Shown here piece after piece: positions 16,754 to 24,573 of a stretch of 64,000 bases of DNA. The notes under the pieces were generated by a model that saw nothing but the letters and a program-made list of their open reading frames with translations, had not been told where the DNA came from and did no database searches. The stretch's first letter is position 1; every line of letters begins with the position of its first letter. This DNA comes from an uncultured Christensenella sp. (lineage in GTDB: Bacteria > Bacillota > Clostridia > Christensenellales > UBA1242), in assembly GCA_910586385.1 (NCBI GenBank), contig CAJUGX010000006.1, positions 23,002 to 87,001 of the forward strand. The letters run 5' to 3'. The position numbers and the translations under genes are program-made.

Positions 16754-17158
16754 ATGAAAAAGCAGGCAAAGAAGCAAAAAAAGAGCAATGAAGGGAAATT
16801 ATCTTGGCAGAGAAAGTTTCTTTTGGCTGTTTGCGGTGCTCTCATTGGTTTTGTAAATGGCTTTTTTGGGGGCGGAGGCGGGATGATTTGTGTGCCACTT
16901 CTCCAAAAGGTTTTACATCTGTCAGAGAAATATTCACATGCGACAGCAATCGTGGTTATTTTTCCGATTTCTTTTGTCAGTGCGGTGATTTATACCTTCA
17001 GTGGACACCTTGAATTTGTACCGTTTTTGAGTGTTGGAGCGGGGGTTGTTTTAGGTGGAATTTTGGGTTCTTTTGCACTCAAATTTATGCCAGAAAAAAT
17101 TGTCAGAATTGTCTTTGTTTTGATCATGCTTGCGGGTGGAATTAGGCTTCTTTTTTGA
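16754..17158 (+). CDS. Half-size TauE/SafE-family membrane protein (first of a pair)
   Basis: A 134-residue protein with a basic N-terminus and four hydrophobic helices. The stretch GFVNGFFGGGGGMICVPLL is the repeat motif of the TauE/SafE (sulfite exporter, PF01925) family, where a full protein has two such halves of about 120 residues. This gene holds one half only. The second half-gene follows after 72 bases with its own ribosome site, so the functional unit is probably a heterodimer. Family members move sulfur or organic anions, but the substrate is not visible. There is no clear Shine-Dalgarno before the ATG. Confidence 0.8.
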   Translation: MKKQAKKQKKSNEGKLSWQRKFLLAVCGALIGFVNGFFGGGGGMICVPLLQKVLHLSEKYSHATAIVVIFPISFVSAVIYTFSGHLEFVPFLSVGAGVVLGGILGSFALKFMPEKIVRIVFVLIMLAGGIRLLF

Positions 17159-17230
17159 CAAAAAATATGGGGCGAATTAGGCTAAATTTTGAGTGTTTTT
17201 TGCAAAAAATGAGTGATTTTGGAGGCAAAA

Positions 17231-17593
17231 ATGTTGTATTTTTTCTATGTTTTGGCGGGCTTTTTGGCAGGTGTTTTTGGTGGTCTTGGCATGGGTGGAG
17301 GCACTCTTCTTATACCAATTCTTACCATTTTTTTGGATTTTGAACAAAAACTTGCGCAAGGCATCAATTTGATGTCATTTTTGGTGATGGCAATCATCTC
17401 AATCTACATCCATTATCGCAACGGTCTCATAGTGACAAAAAACATTTGGATTATCATTGTTTTTGGGGTAATTTTTTCTGTTTTTGGAGCGTTTCTGATG
17501 ACATATTTGCCGTCAAAAATTTTGAAAATGGTGTTTGGTGGATTCCTGTGTTTGCTCGCTGCCCTTGAATTTGCAAAAGTATTCAAAAAATAG
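17231..17593 (+). CDS. Half-size TauE/SafE-family membrane protein (second of a pair)
   Basis: A 120-residue protein with four helices and the matching half-repeat GFLAGVFGGLGMGGGTLLIPIL. GGAGG lies 6 bases upstream of the ATG at 17231. Together with the gene upstream it would make one complete TauE/SafE transporter. The two lie in different reading frames and each has an intact start region, so this is a split pair and not an obvious single frameshift. Confidence 0.8.
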   Translation: MLYFFYVLAGFLAGVFGGLGMGGGTLLIPILTIFLDFEQKLAQGINLMSFLVMAIISIYIHYRNGLIVTKNIWIIIVFGVIFSVFGAFLMTYLPSKILKMVFGGFLCLLAALEFAKVFKK

Positions 17594-17622
17594 TTTACAA
17601 AACTTCTTTTTTATGTTATATT
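17594..17622 (+). promoter_or_regulatory. Promoter of the ferredoxin gene
   Basis: TTTACA (17594-17599), 17 bases, TATATT (17617-17622), then AAGGAG and the ATG at 17647. Confidence 0.65.
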
Positions 17623-17646
17623 TATTGCATAAATAAGGAGTGAAAA

Positions 17647-17817
17647 ATGGTAGATAAAAATATTTGCATCGGTTGTGGAACTTGCGTTTCAATCTGTCCA
17701 GTTGAGGCAATCTCTTTCGGAGACGATGGAAAAGCCAAAATTGACAAAACTAAATGTATCCGTTGTGGTGCTTGCCAAGCAAGTTGTCCAGTCGGTGCGA
17801 TTGACATAGACAACTAG
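17647..17817 (+). CDS. 2[4Fe-4S] ferredoxin
   Basis: A 56-residue clostridial-type ferredoxin, a small cytosolic electron carrier. The two cluster-binding motifs are complete: CIGCGTCVSICP in the first half and CIRCGACQASCP in the second, each followed by the VEAI or VGAI turn. AAGGAG precedes the ATG, with a consensus-like promoter just upstream. The presence of such a ferredoxin supports an anaerobic life style. Its redox partners are not encoded next to it. Confidence 0.96.
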   Translation: MVDKNICIGCGTCVSICPVEAISFGDDGKAKIDKTKCIRCGACQASCPVGAIDIDN

Positions 17818-17865
17818 TTTTGAGGCGACATTCTTTTTTTGTTAAAAATGATTTAGGAGAAATTT

Positions 17866-19347
17866 ATGGAAAACATTGCTTACATCCAACTTGACGAGAG
17901 AAAGGTGAAACTTTTGATTGTTCAAAGCAGAAACGGAAGATACAGAATTTTGGAAGAAGTTGAAAATTATTATGACCTGACAAATGACATAGTTAAGGAC
18001 GCTCTTTTGAGTCCAAAATCAAAAAACGACATCTTGAAAATTTTGAATATCTATCGTTATACAATTGAGACATTCAAAGTCGACAAGATGATTGCTGTTT
18101 GCTCAAACATCATCGTAAAGGCAAGAAACTATCGTGGCTTCTTGGATGAAGTTTATACAAACACTGGGATGAACTTTCTTATCTCAAACGATGAAGAAGT
18201 TGTCAAAAACATCTATGTGTCTTGCATGAACGAAATTGACGCTTCAAAGGGGTATATCATCAACATTGCATCTTATGCAACTTATATCTTGAAGTTCAAC
18301 AGAAGAAATGTCATCGAATACAACACAATCCCATATGGCTATTCAAATCTTTCAAACTCAGAAATGTCTTTTGCTGACATGGTTGGGACGATGAAGAAAG
18401 AACTCAAGAAATGTTCTCTTTTCAAAAACTATGAAGATGATTTGGTGATTGGTTGTGGACCAAGTTTTATCGACATCGCAAGAATTGCGAAGAAACTTAC
18501 AAGATACCCAATTGACATCGACAACAATTATGAACTTTCAGATTCGGCAGCACAAAAAGTTGTTGACTTTGCAAAGGATGTTGATGCACAAAAAGTTAAG
18601 AAAATCAAAGGACTTGGACAAGAGGGGGCTGAAAGCCTCAATGGTGGGCTTGCAATCATCAGTGCGATTTATGATGCACTCAAGATTGGCACAGTAAACA
18701 TCTCAACTGCAAACACGCTTGAAGGGATTGTCCTTTCAAATTTGGTGGGCTCTTCAAATGAAAGATATTCTGATCTTCTTCAAAACAGCCTCGACAACTA
18801 TTATGAATTTAAGAAAGAGGGGCTTGCAATAAACAATCAAGTTTATGATATGGCAATCTTGCTCTTCAAACAACTCAAAGTGGTGCACAAACTTCCAAGA
18901 ATCTATGTGAAACCACTCAAAATCGCATCATATATGTTTGATTGCGGAAAGTTTATCAATTTCTCAAATCATCAAAAACATTCTTTCTACGCGATTTTGA
19001 ATTCCCAAATTTCTGGGGTGACTCAAAAAGAAATTTTGCTTGCTGCTTTTGCTTGCACATGTCAAAATCTTGACAACTTCAACTTGGCTGAAATCATGAA
19101 ATACAAAGATATTTTGAGTGATGAGGATGTTGAGGCTGTAAGAAAACTTGGTGTTCTTGTCAATTTGGCAGTCAATCTCAATGCTTCAAGAAAAAACATC
19201 ATAAATGACATAGTTTGCGATATTTTGGGCGACTCTATCATTATGAAGACTGTGGTGTCATCGGACCCATCATTTGAAATCATGCAGAGCATGAAGATTT
19301 CTGAAGACTTTAAGAAAACTTTCAAGAAAAGTTTGCAAATTATATAA
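17866..19347 (+). CDS. Ppx/GppA-family protein with degenerate active site
   Basis: A 493-residue protein laid out like exopolyphosphatase/pppGpp phosphatase: an ASKHA-fold N-terminal part (residues 1-300) and an HD-like C-terminal part (about 320-480). Homology is clear in NGGLAIISAIYDALKI, NTLEGIVLSNL and HQKHSFYAILNSQISG. The catalytic parts are eroded. The first phosphate loop, normally IDxGSNS, is IQLDERKVKL. The second, normally DIGGGSTE, is INIASYATYI. In the HD region the usual LHDIGRF is MFDCGKF, and the later histidine of ARYHRK is absent. A regulatory or binding role is more likely than hydrolysis. AGGAG precedes the ATG. It heads a three-gene run with the HtrA-like and MreB-like genes. 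Confidence 0.75.
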   Translation: MENIAYIQLDERKVKLLIVQSRNGRYRILEEVENYYDLTNDIVKDALLSPKSKNDILKILNIYRYTIETFKVDKMIAVCSNIIVKARNYRGFLDEVYTNTGMNFLISNDEEVVKNIYVSCMNEIDASKGYIINIASYATYILKFNRRNVIEYNTIPYGYSNLSNSEMSFADMVGTMKKELKKCSLFKNYEDDLVIGCGPSFIDIARIAKKLTRYPIDIDNNYELSDSAAQKVVDFAKDVDAQKVKKIKGLGQEGAESLNGGLAIISAIYDALKIGTVNISTANTLEGIVLSNLVGSSNERYSDLLQNSLDNYYEFKKEGLAINNQVYDMAILLFKQLKVVHKLPRIYVKPLKIASYMFDCGKFINFSNHQKHSFYAILNSQISGVTQKEILLAAFACTCQNLDNFNLAEIMKYKDILSDEDVEAVRKLGVLVNLAVNLNASRKNIINDIVCDILGDSIIMKTVVSSDPSFEIMQSMKISEDFKKTFKKSLQII

Positions 19348-19362
19348 TTTTAGGAAGCGTGG

Positions 19363-20571
19363 ATGGCAGGGAGAAAAGCAAGTTCAAAGATTATTTGGAT
19401 AAGTCTGTTTGCAATCGTAACAGTGTTGTTATGTTATTTATTCACCGTTGTTTATTTCTTCTTCATCTCGCCATACGACATTTCTTTGAAACTCGGGTTC
19501 TGGCCTTTTGGAAGTGAAGCCTCAGTTGGTCAGATGTACATGGATTCAGTTGTTGAGATAAAATACAAGGCAATTGATGACCATTTTGAAACTATCAATG
19601 TCAATGTTATTGGTGTAAATGTCAAAAAAGACGGTCTCATCATCACTGCATTGAGCGAGCTTGTTTATTGCTCTGAAGATGCAGAAATCACAATCAATAC
19701 AAATGGTGGTGCAGCTTTCAAGGGCGACATTGTTTATCAAGATAAAAACCGAAATCTTGCTTTTATCAAGTGCAAAAACTTTGAAGGAATCAACAAAGCA
19801 ATCAAAATCCCATATGTAGGGATTGGGACGCTCTCGGACTGCAAAGAAGGGACGAAAGTGATTATGGCTTCTGTCGGAATAAAATCACGAGCACTTGTTG
19901 CAAGTGTGGTAGGTGGCAAAATCGAAGAGAGCAATTTGGCATTGTCTGTGCCAAAAGAGGTTGATGGAGAATTTGGATACGATTACACCGTTTCAAATGG
20001 TTTTGTTGCCCAGACGAAAAATGGCTCGAATTTCTCGGGTGGTGCAGTGTTCAACAAGAAAGGCAAACTTTTGGGATTGTCTTTTGGAAAACTCCTCGAC
20101 ACGACTCTAGATAACGGAAATTATTTTATTCAACCGGTCTATGGCGCAAAGGATTATATAGAAGCAATTGCTTCCAGCAAAACTGGAAAATATCAAAACG
20201 AACTCGTTGACGCTTTTTGTGGGTTTGATGTCAATGAAGCAGAATATATGGTGAAAATTTGGGGAGTTGATACGGGGAAAGGCACTTTCTATTTCGACGA
20301 CACATGGAACACAATCACAGAAGATGTCACTCAATTTTTTGCTTCTGGGGAAAAGGGGTTTCACCTTTTCAAAGAATTTGATTATAATGGAAACAAAATT
20401 TCTCAACATTCTGCAATCACAAAAGTGAGAGTTGGAAGAAATGAGACGCAAATTGTGTGGAGATCAGATTTGATTGACGCAGTCTTCAAAGCAAAGAAAG
20501 GTGACACGGTTGTTTTGACATATATTGAAATGAATTCAACAACACCAAAGACACTGAGTTTCACAGTTTAG
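19363..20571 (+). CDS. Membrane-anchored HtrA-like protein with lost catalytic triad and PDZ domain
   Basis: A 402-residue protein with one N-terminal helix (residues 10-35), a trypsin-like region (about 55-270) and a C-terminal PDZ-like region (about 300-402; ITKVRVGRNETQIVW, AKKGDTVVLTY). It aligns with HtrA/DegP: DGLIITALSELVY stands where GYILTNxHVV is expected, so the catalytic His is gone. RNLAFIKC stands for DLAVLKI, so the Asp is gone. NFSGGAVFNKKGKLLG keeps the Ser position of GNSGGP. With two of three catalytic residues missing it is probably a peptide-binding pseudoprotease facing the outside. AGGAAG precedes the ATG, and it starts 15 bases after the Ppx-like gene. Confidence 0.7.
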   Translation: MAGRKASSKIIWISLFAIVTVLLCYLFTVVYFFFISPYDISLKLGFWPFGSEASVGQMYMDSVVEIKYKAIDDHFETINVNVIGVNVKKDGLIITALSELVYCSEDAEITINTNGGAAFKGDIVYQDKNRNLAFIKCKNFEGINKAIKIPYVGIGTLSDCKEGTKVIMASVGIKSRALVASVVGGKIEESNLALSVPKEVDGEFGYDYTVSNGFVAQTKNGSNFSGGAVFNKKGKLLGLSFGKLLDTTLDNGNYFIQPVYGAKDYIEAIASSKTGKYQNELVDAFCGFDVNEAEYMVKIWGVDTGKGTFYFDDTWNTITEDVTQFFASGEKGFHLFKEFDYNGNKISQHSAITKVRVGRNETQIVWRSDLIDAVFKAKKGDTVVLTYIEMNSTTPKTLSFTV

Positions 20572-20588
20572 GAAGGTGAAGGGGGCTT

Positions 20589-21590
20589 ATGAAAAAGATA
20601 AAATATGCCATTGAAATGGGCGGAGGATACACTTGCATCTATGTGAATGGAGAAGGACTTGCACTCAAAGAACCATCTCTCATCGCGGCAGAACCAACAA
20701 ATGACGGCTACAAAGTTGTGGCTATGGGAATTGACGCAAAGAAACTTATTGGAAAAACAAAAGACAATGTTGAGATTTTCACCCCAATGCCATATGGCGA
20801 ACATTCAAATTTTGAATATTCTGTTATTTTGCTTAAACACTTCTTGAGTAAGGTTGAGTATAAGGCGAGAGAAGACAAGGCTATCTTTGTTGTGCCTTGT
20901 GGACTTTCTGCAAAAGAGAAAGAAAACATTCTGAATGTCTGTGAAGGCGCAAACTTGGGACAGGTAGAGCTTATCCCTTCAGCACTTTGCTCTTGCATTG
21001 GGCAAGGGAGAAGCGTTGACAATTCAAAAGTCAATATGGTTGTTGACATCGGCGGAACAGCAACTGAAATCGCTGTCATCAACATGTCAAACATCCTCAA
21101 AGGTGCAACAGTTGGCATTGGCGGAAAAAGTATGGATGCTTCAATTGTGAATTATTTGGCATTCTCTCAACAACTTGTCATTGGGCTGTCAACAGCGGAA
21201 ACTCTCAAAAATGAGGTAGGAAGTCTTTATATAAACGACACTCTCAACATGGAAGTGACAGGGGTTGACACTCAGACAAAATCTCCAAAGTCTGTCGTGA
21301 TTTTGTCAAGTGACCTCAGACCTGCAATCGAACCCTTCTATTATGAAGTCGTAAGAGCAATTGACACAACAATCAATTCTCTTCCACCAGAAATTGTTGC
21401 TGACATCATCAACAACAAAATTGTCATTTGCGGCGGCGCTTCAAAGATGCAGGGGCTTGATGATTATTTCAAAAGAAACCTCAAGTATCCAGTGGAATTT
21501 TGTGACGACGTTGACAATGTCACAATCCTTGGCGCTGGAAAATTGCTTTCAGACGGACAACTTCTTGAGAGCATCACAAACAATCTATAG
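20589..21590 (+). CDS. MreB-like actin-family protein
   Basis: A 333-residue bacterial actin of the MreB/Mbl group, a membrane-associated filament protein guiding wall synthesis. Homologous landmarks are ALKEPSLIAA near the N-terminus, LIPSALCSCIGQG, VVDIGGTATEIAVI (phosphate 2), GIGGKSMDASIVNYL, IGLSTAETLKNEVGSLY and VICGGASKMQGLDDYF (adenosine site). The phosphate 1 loop is IEMGGGYT, where MreB has IDLGTxNT, so the usual Asp is Glu and nucleotide turnover may differ. It begins 17 bases after the HtrA-like gene with GAAGGGGG as ribosome site and is followed by a terminator. It is probably an MreB paralogue; the canonical mreBCD operon is not in the window. Confidence 0.8.
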   Translation: MKKIKYAIEMGGGYTCIYVNGEGLALKEPSLIAAEPTNDGYKVVAMGIDAKKLIGKTKDNVEIFTPMPYGEHSNFEYSVILLKHFLSKVEYKAREDKAIFVVPCGLSAKEKENILNVCEGANLGQVELIPSALCSCIGQGRSVDNSKVNMVVDIGGTATEIAVINMSNILKGATVGIGGKSMDASIVNYLAFSQQLVIGLSTAETLKNEVGSLYINDTLNMEVTGVDTQTKSPKSVVILSSDLRPAIEPFYYEVVRAIDTTINSLPPEIVADIINNKIVICGGASKMQGLDDYFKRNLKYPVEFCDDVDNVTILGAGKLLSDGQLLESITNNL

Positions 21591-21604
21591 AAAATGCAAA
21601 AATT

Positions 21605-21631
21605 GGCTCGGGAAATGCCGAGTCTTTTTTT
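21605..21631 (+). terminator. Terminator after the MreB-like gene
   Basis: GGCTCGG pairs with CCGAGTC (one G-T pair), followed by T7. Confidence 0.8.
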
Positions 21632-21765
21632 ATGCCTGTGTGAAAAGCCAACAATGACAGGTGAAAAGTATTACAAAAGTAAGTGAAACATAAAACCCAC
21701 TTAGAACATGCCATGGGCACCGACAAAATTTGACCTTTTTTGTTTCTTTTCGCTTTGCAATGATT

Positions 21766-21793
21766 TTGCTTCTGTCAGACATGATAGTAAAAT
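21766..21793 (+). promoter_or_regulatory. Possible promoter of minD
   Basis: TTGCTT (21766-21771), 16 bases, TAAAAT (21788-21793). The start codon lies 19 bases further on. Confidence 0.45.
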
Positions 21794-21812
21794 TGTTTTA
21801 AGCGAGGTGAAT

Positions 21813-22604
21813 GTGGCAAGAAGAATTGTTATCACGAGCGGAAAAGGTGGGGTCGGAAAGACAACCGTGTGTGCAAATCTTGGTGTTTATTTGTCTAAAC
21901 TTGGTTTCAGAGTTGCGCTTCTTGATGTTGACATTGGGCTCAACAATCTTGATGTAATTATGGGGCTTGAGAGGCAGGTGGTTTTTGACATAACTGATGT
22001 TGTCTCTGGCAAATGTCGTGTGAGACAGGCACTTATTCAAGACACAAACAATCCGTCTCTTTATGTTTTGCCGTCTTCTCATACTTATGCCTCAAGCAAA
22101 ATCACTGGCGAACACATAAAAAACATCGTCGACATAATTGACCACTCTTTTGATTATATCTTGATTGACTGTCCGGCTGGAGTTGAAGCGGGCTTTCATA
22201 GGGCGGTTTATCCAGCAAGTGAGGCAATCATTGTTGTGACACCACATTTGTCGAGCATAAGAGATGCTGACAAGGTGTTGGGACTTTTGAGCACTTATAA
22301 CATTGAAACCAAATCACTTGTGATAAATCGTATGCGTGGGGATTTGCTGTTGTCTGGCGAGATGATGAACATTGAAAGCATTGTCAAGGCAATGGATATT
22401 CCTCTCATTGGCGTCATTCCGGAAGATGACAAGGTGTCAAAGATGTCAAGCGAAGGCAGAATTATGACTGACGGGGAAAGCGTCAGAGCGTTTACATTAC
22501 TTTCAGAAAACGTGCACAATGGTTGCAAAAAGATTTACGATTGCACTTACAAATATCGTGGGCTGAGGGGGTATTTCAAGCGCAATATCAAAAAACTTGT
22601 ATAG
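21813..22604 (+). CDS. minD: Septum site-determining ATPase MinD
   Basis: A 263-residue ParA/MinD-family ATPase that binds the membrane in its ATP form and positions division-site inhibition. It has the deviant Walker A ITSGKGGVGKTTVCAN, the LLDVDIGLNNLDVIMGLE motif, DYILIDCPAGVE (Walker B), LVINRMR, and a C-terminal amphipathic helix (LRGYFKRNIKKLV) for membrane binding. I placed the start at the GTG at 21813, because MARRIVITSGKGG is the standard MinD start; GAGG lies 5 bases upstream. The frame stays open to 21708, but that extension has no family counterpart. The next gene follows after 8 bases. No minC is present in the window. Confidence 0.93.
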   Translation: MARRIVITSGKGGVGKTTVCANLGVYLSKLGFRVALLDVDIGLNNLDVIMGLERQVVFDITDVVSGKCRVRQALIQDTNNPSLYVLPSSHTYASSKITGEHIKNIVDIIDHSFDYILIDCPAGVEAGFHRAVYPASEAIIVVTPHLSSIRDADKVLGLLSTYNIETKSLVINRMRGDLLLSGEMMNIESIVKAMDIPLIGVIPEDDKVSKMSSEGRIMTDGESVRAFTLLSENVHNGCKKIYDCTYKYRGLRGYFKRNIKKLV

Positions 22605-22612
22605 GAGACTTT

Positions 22613-22828
22613 ATGGAGAGAATTGACGAACTTATCATTCGAGATAAATTTGCAAGTTTGGAGCAGGTTTCTGAAATATTGAAAGAAGAGGTTACCTCCG
22701 TCGCAAGAAATTTTTTCCTTTTGGCGGATGATGTTGTCGTGCGATATAAGAGAGAAAAAGGAAATTATGTCTTCAATGTTGAAATTCCAGCAAGCAGAAT
22801 AAAACCTTTTGGAAATCGCTTGATTTGA
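22613..22828 (+). CDS. Small MinE-like protein
   Basis: A 71-residue protein directly after minD, in the position minE usually takes, with AGGAG before the ATG at 22613. The middle and end (LKEEVTSVARNFFLLADDVVVRYKREKGNYVFNVEIPASR) follow the pattern of the MinE topological-specificity domain: a helix, then two strands with alternating hydrophobic residues joined by a charged turn. The N-terminal part is shorter than usual and its anti-MinCD helix is not obvious. The assignment rests on position, size and this weak pattern. Confidence 0.55.
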   Translation: MERIDELIIRDKFASLEQVSEILKEEVTSVARNFFLLADDVVVRYKREKGNYVFNVEIPASRIKPFGNRLI

Positions 22829-22854
22829 TTGATTCTTGAGAGATGACGCAATGA

Positions 22855-22884
22855 AAAATACCAAGATGACTTGGTATTTTTTTT
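22855..22884. terminator. Bidirectional terminator between the MinE-like gene and serS
   Basis: AAATACCAAG, ATGA loop, CTTGGTATTT, then T on the plus strand; the A-rich left flank gives a T run on the minus strand. Confidence 0.85.
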
Positions 22885-22888
22885 GTTG

Positions 22889-24157
22889 TTATTTCAAAAT
22901 TTTGCAGCCTAGGTATGGAACCAATACATCAGGAACTGTCACGCTGCCATCTTCATTTTGGTATTGCTCCAAAATTGCTGGGAAGATTCGGCTTGTTGCA
23001 ATTCCGCTGGCGTTGAGAGTGTAGACGAAATCTTTTGTTCCGTCAGCTTTTTGATATTTTGTGTTTGTCCTTCTTGCTTGATAGTTGAGTGCTGTGCTCA
23101 CGCTGCTGACCTCAGTGTATCTATCCATACTTGGGATATAAATCTCAATGTCCCAAGTCTTTGCCATGCCGTGTGCATAGTCTCCACCAGCAAGTTGAAC
23201 GAGGCGATAGTGCAAGCCGAGTTTTTGGACAATCCTTTCTGCTTTGCCGAGAAGTTCGTCCCAAGCTCTCTGGTTGTCTTCTGGTTTGACATACTCAACC
23301 ATCTCCACTTTGTTGAACTGGTGTCCTCTGATCATGCCCTTTTCATCTGGGCGATTGCTTCCTGCTTCGATGCGGAAGCATGGAGTGTAAGCAAAATATT
23401 TTCTTGGCAACTCTTCTTCTTTGAGAACTTCATTTCTGTGTAAGTTTACAAGTGCAGTTTCAGCAGTTGGCAAGAGGAAGTTGTTTGGCAAAAACTTTTT
23501 GTCAATGAAGAAATCCTCATTTGCAAACTTTGGAAATTGTCCAGCTCCAAAGCCACAATCATATTTCAAAATGTGTGGCAAGAGTTTGAACTCGAAACCA
23601 TCTTGAAGGTGTTCATTTATGCAGAAGTTGAGAATTGCCCATTCAAGGCGTGCACCAAGTCCAGTATAAATCCAGTTTCCTTCACCAGCCAGTTTGATTG
23701 CTCTGTCATAATCAATCAGATTGAGTTCTTTGCACAACTGAATATGTGTTTTTGGTTTGAAAGCAAAAGTTGGTTTTTCTTTGAAAGTTTTCAAAACAAC
23801 ATTTGCTTCTTTTCCGCCAGCAGGGGTGCCATCCATGACAATGTTTGGGAGTGCAAAGAAGATTTTGTTGTACTGCTCTTGAAACTCCGTCAGTTGCTCG
23901 GTCAATTGGGTGATGCGTTGTGCGTTTTTCTTGAGCTGATCTTGAAGGTTTTGAGTATCTTCTCCATTTCTTCTGAGGGTATCAAAAGTCTTTGCACCTT
24001 TGTTTCTTTTTGCAAGCAAATCTTCTTGCTCTTGTTTACTCCTGACAATTCTGTCATAAAGCTCGATAAGATTGTCTAGGTCGACCTCATATGCTCTTTT
24101 TTTGAAACAGTCTTTATAATACTGTTTTCGCATTTTTATATCTTTTATATCCAACAT
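22889..24157 (-). CDS. serS: Seryl-tRNA synthetase
   Basis: A class II aminoacyl-tRNA synthetase that charges tRNA-Ser. The 422 residues begin MLDIKDIK, followed by the long antiparallel coiled coil that grips the tRNA variable arm (about residues 30-105). The catalytic core has LLPTAETALVN, motif 2 (YTPCFRIEAGS, IRGHQFNKVEMV) and motif 3. Motif 3 reads LNASGIATSRIFPAILEQYQ, where most bacterial enzymes have GSGLAVGRTLVAILEN, so it is a rather divergent form. The ATP-binding Arg residues are kept. The gene is preceded by a T-box leader responding to uncharged tRNA-Ser. Confidence 0.95.
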   Translation of the reverse strand: MLDIKDIKMRKQYYKDCFKKRAYEVDLDNLIELYDRIVRSKQEQEDLLAKRNKGAKTFDTLRRNGEDTQNLQDQLKKNAQRITQLTEQLTEFQEQYNKIFFALPNIVMDGTPAGGKEANVVLKTFKEKPTFAFKPKTHIQLCKELNLIDYDRAIKLAGEGNWIYTGLGARLEWAILNFCINEHLQDGFEFKLLPHILKYDCGFGAGQFPKFANEDFFIDKKFLPNNFLLPTAETALVNLHRNEVLKEEELPRKYFAYTPCFRIEAGSNRPDEKGMIRGHQFNKVEMVEYVKPEDNQRAWDELLGKAERIVQKLGLHYRLVQLAGGDYAHGMAKTWDIEIYIPSMDRYTEVSSVSTALNYQARRTNTKYQKADGTKDFVYTLNASGIATSRIFPAILEQYQNEDGSVTVPDVLVPYLGCKILK

Positions 24158-24261
24158 TTTTTCTTCTCCTTATTATTGTTTGTTTTTTGTTTGCGTAAAA
24201 AAGTTTATCCCTTTCGGGAGTATATGGAGAATTTTCTATTTCTTTGAAAATAAATAAACAT

Positions 24262-24465
24262 AAAAAACACCTCTAAAAATTTTTTAGAGGTGAATAAAAT
24301 CCACGGTGCCACTCTAATTATATGCGTCAATAGGCATATCACTCATTGTCTGCAAATTGTGCTATGCAGTCAGCCCAATTCATCATTGGTGCCTCCAAGG
24401 TGGATATGATTGATGCTTTCATTTGCTTTCACCAAACGCAAACTCTCTGAATCAGCAGACAATCA
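24262..24465 (-). promoter_or_regulatory. Serine T-box riboswitch of serS
   Basis: The minus-strand leader has all main T-box parts in order. The base of stem I is formed by ATTGTCTGC (24455-24463 in complement) pairing with GCAGACAAT (24345-24353). The AGAGAG and GGTGAAAGC apical elements lie between, as does a TCC triplet followed by A (24402-24404) that fits a serine specifier. A stem III candidate (ATATGC/GCATAT) follows at about 24320-24339. The conserved T-box AGAGTGGCACCGTGG is at 24301-24315, and a terminator hairpin (CACCTCT/AGAGGTG, 24268-24292) precedes a T run. Uncharged tRNA-Ser should stabilise the antiterminator and allow serS transcription. Confidence 0.92.
24268..24292 (-). 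terminator. Regulated terminator of the serS T-box
   Basis: CACCTCTAAAAA and TTTTTTAGAGGTG form the hairpin, with T6 after it on the minus strand. The 5' side would compete with antiterminator pairing to the T-box. Confidence 0.85.
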
Positions 24466-24495
24466 AAAGTCTTTTCATCGGCATTGATTAAGTCA

Positions 24496-24524
24496 AGTAT
24501 AAGCCAAACAATTTCAAATGTCAA
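24496..24524 (-). promoter_or_regulatory. Promoter of serS and its T-box
   Basis: On the minus strand consensus TTGACA (24519-24524), 17 bases, TATACT (24496-24501), about 25 bases before the start of stem I. Confidence 0.85.
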
Positions 24525-24573
24525 TAGGAAGTTGAAAATTTTTGCTGGTGGCAAAGCTTGTGGGTGGGAGGGA

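Noticed and set aside
16754..17593. Single TauE/SafE gene broken by a frameshift
   Set aside because: The second half has its own GGAGG site and ATG, and 72 bases of sequence without transporter similarity separate the halves, so two genes are the simpler reading; not fully excluded.
21708..21812. Upstream extension of minD to an ATG at 21708
   Set aside because: The extra 35 residues have no counterpart in MinD, a promoter candidate lies inside this stretch, and the GTG at 21813 gives the standard MARRIV start.
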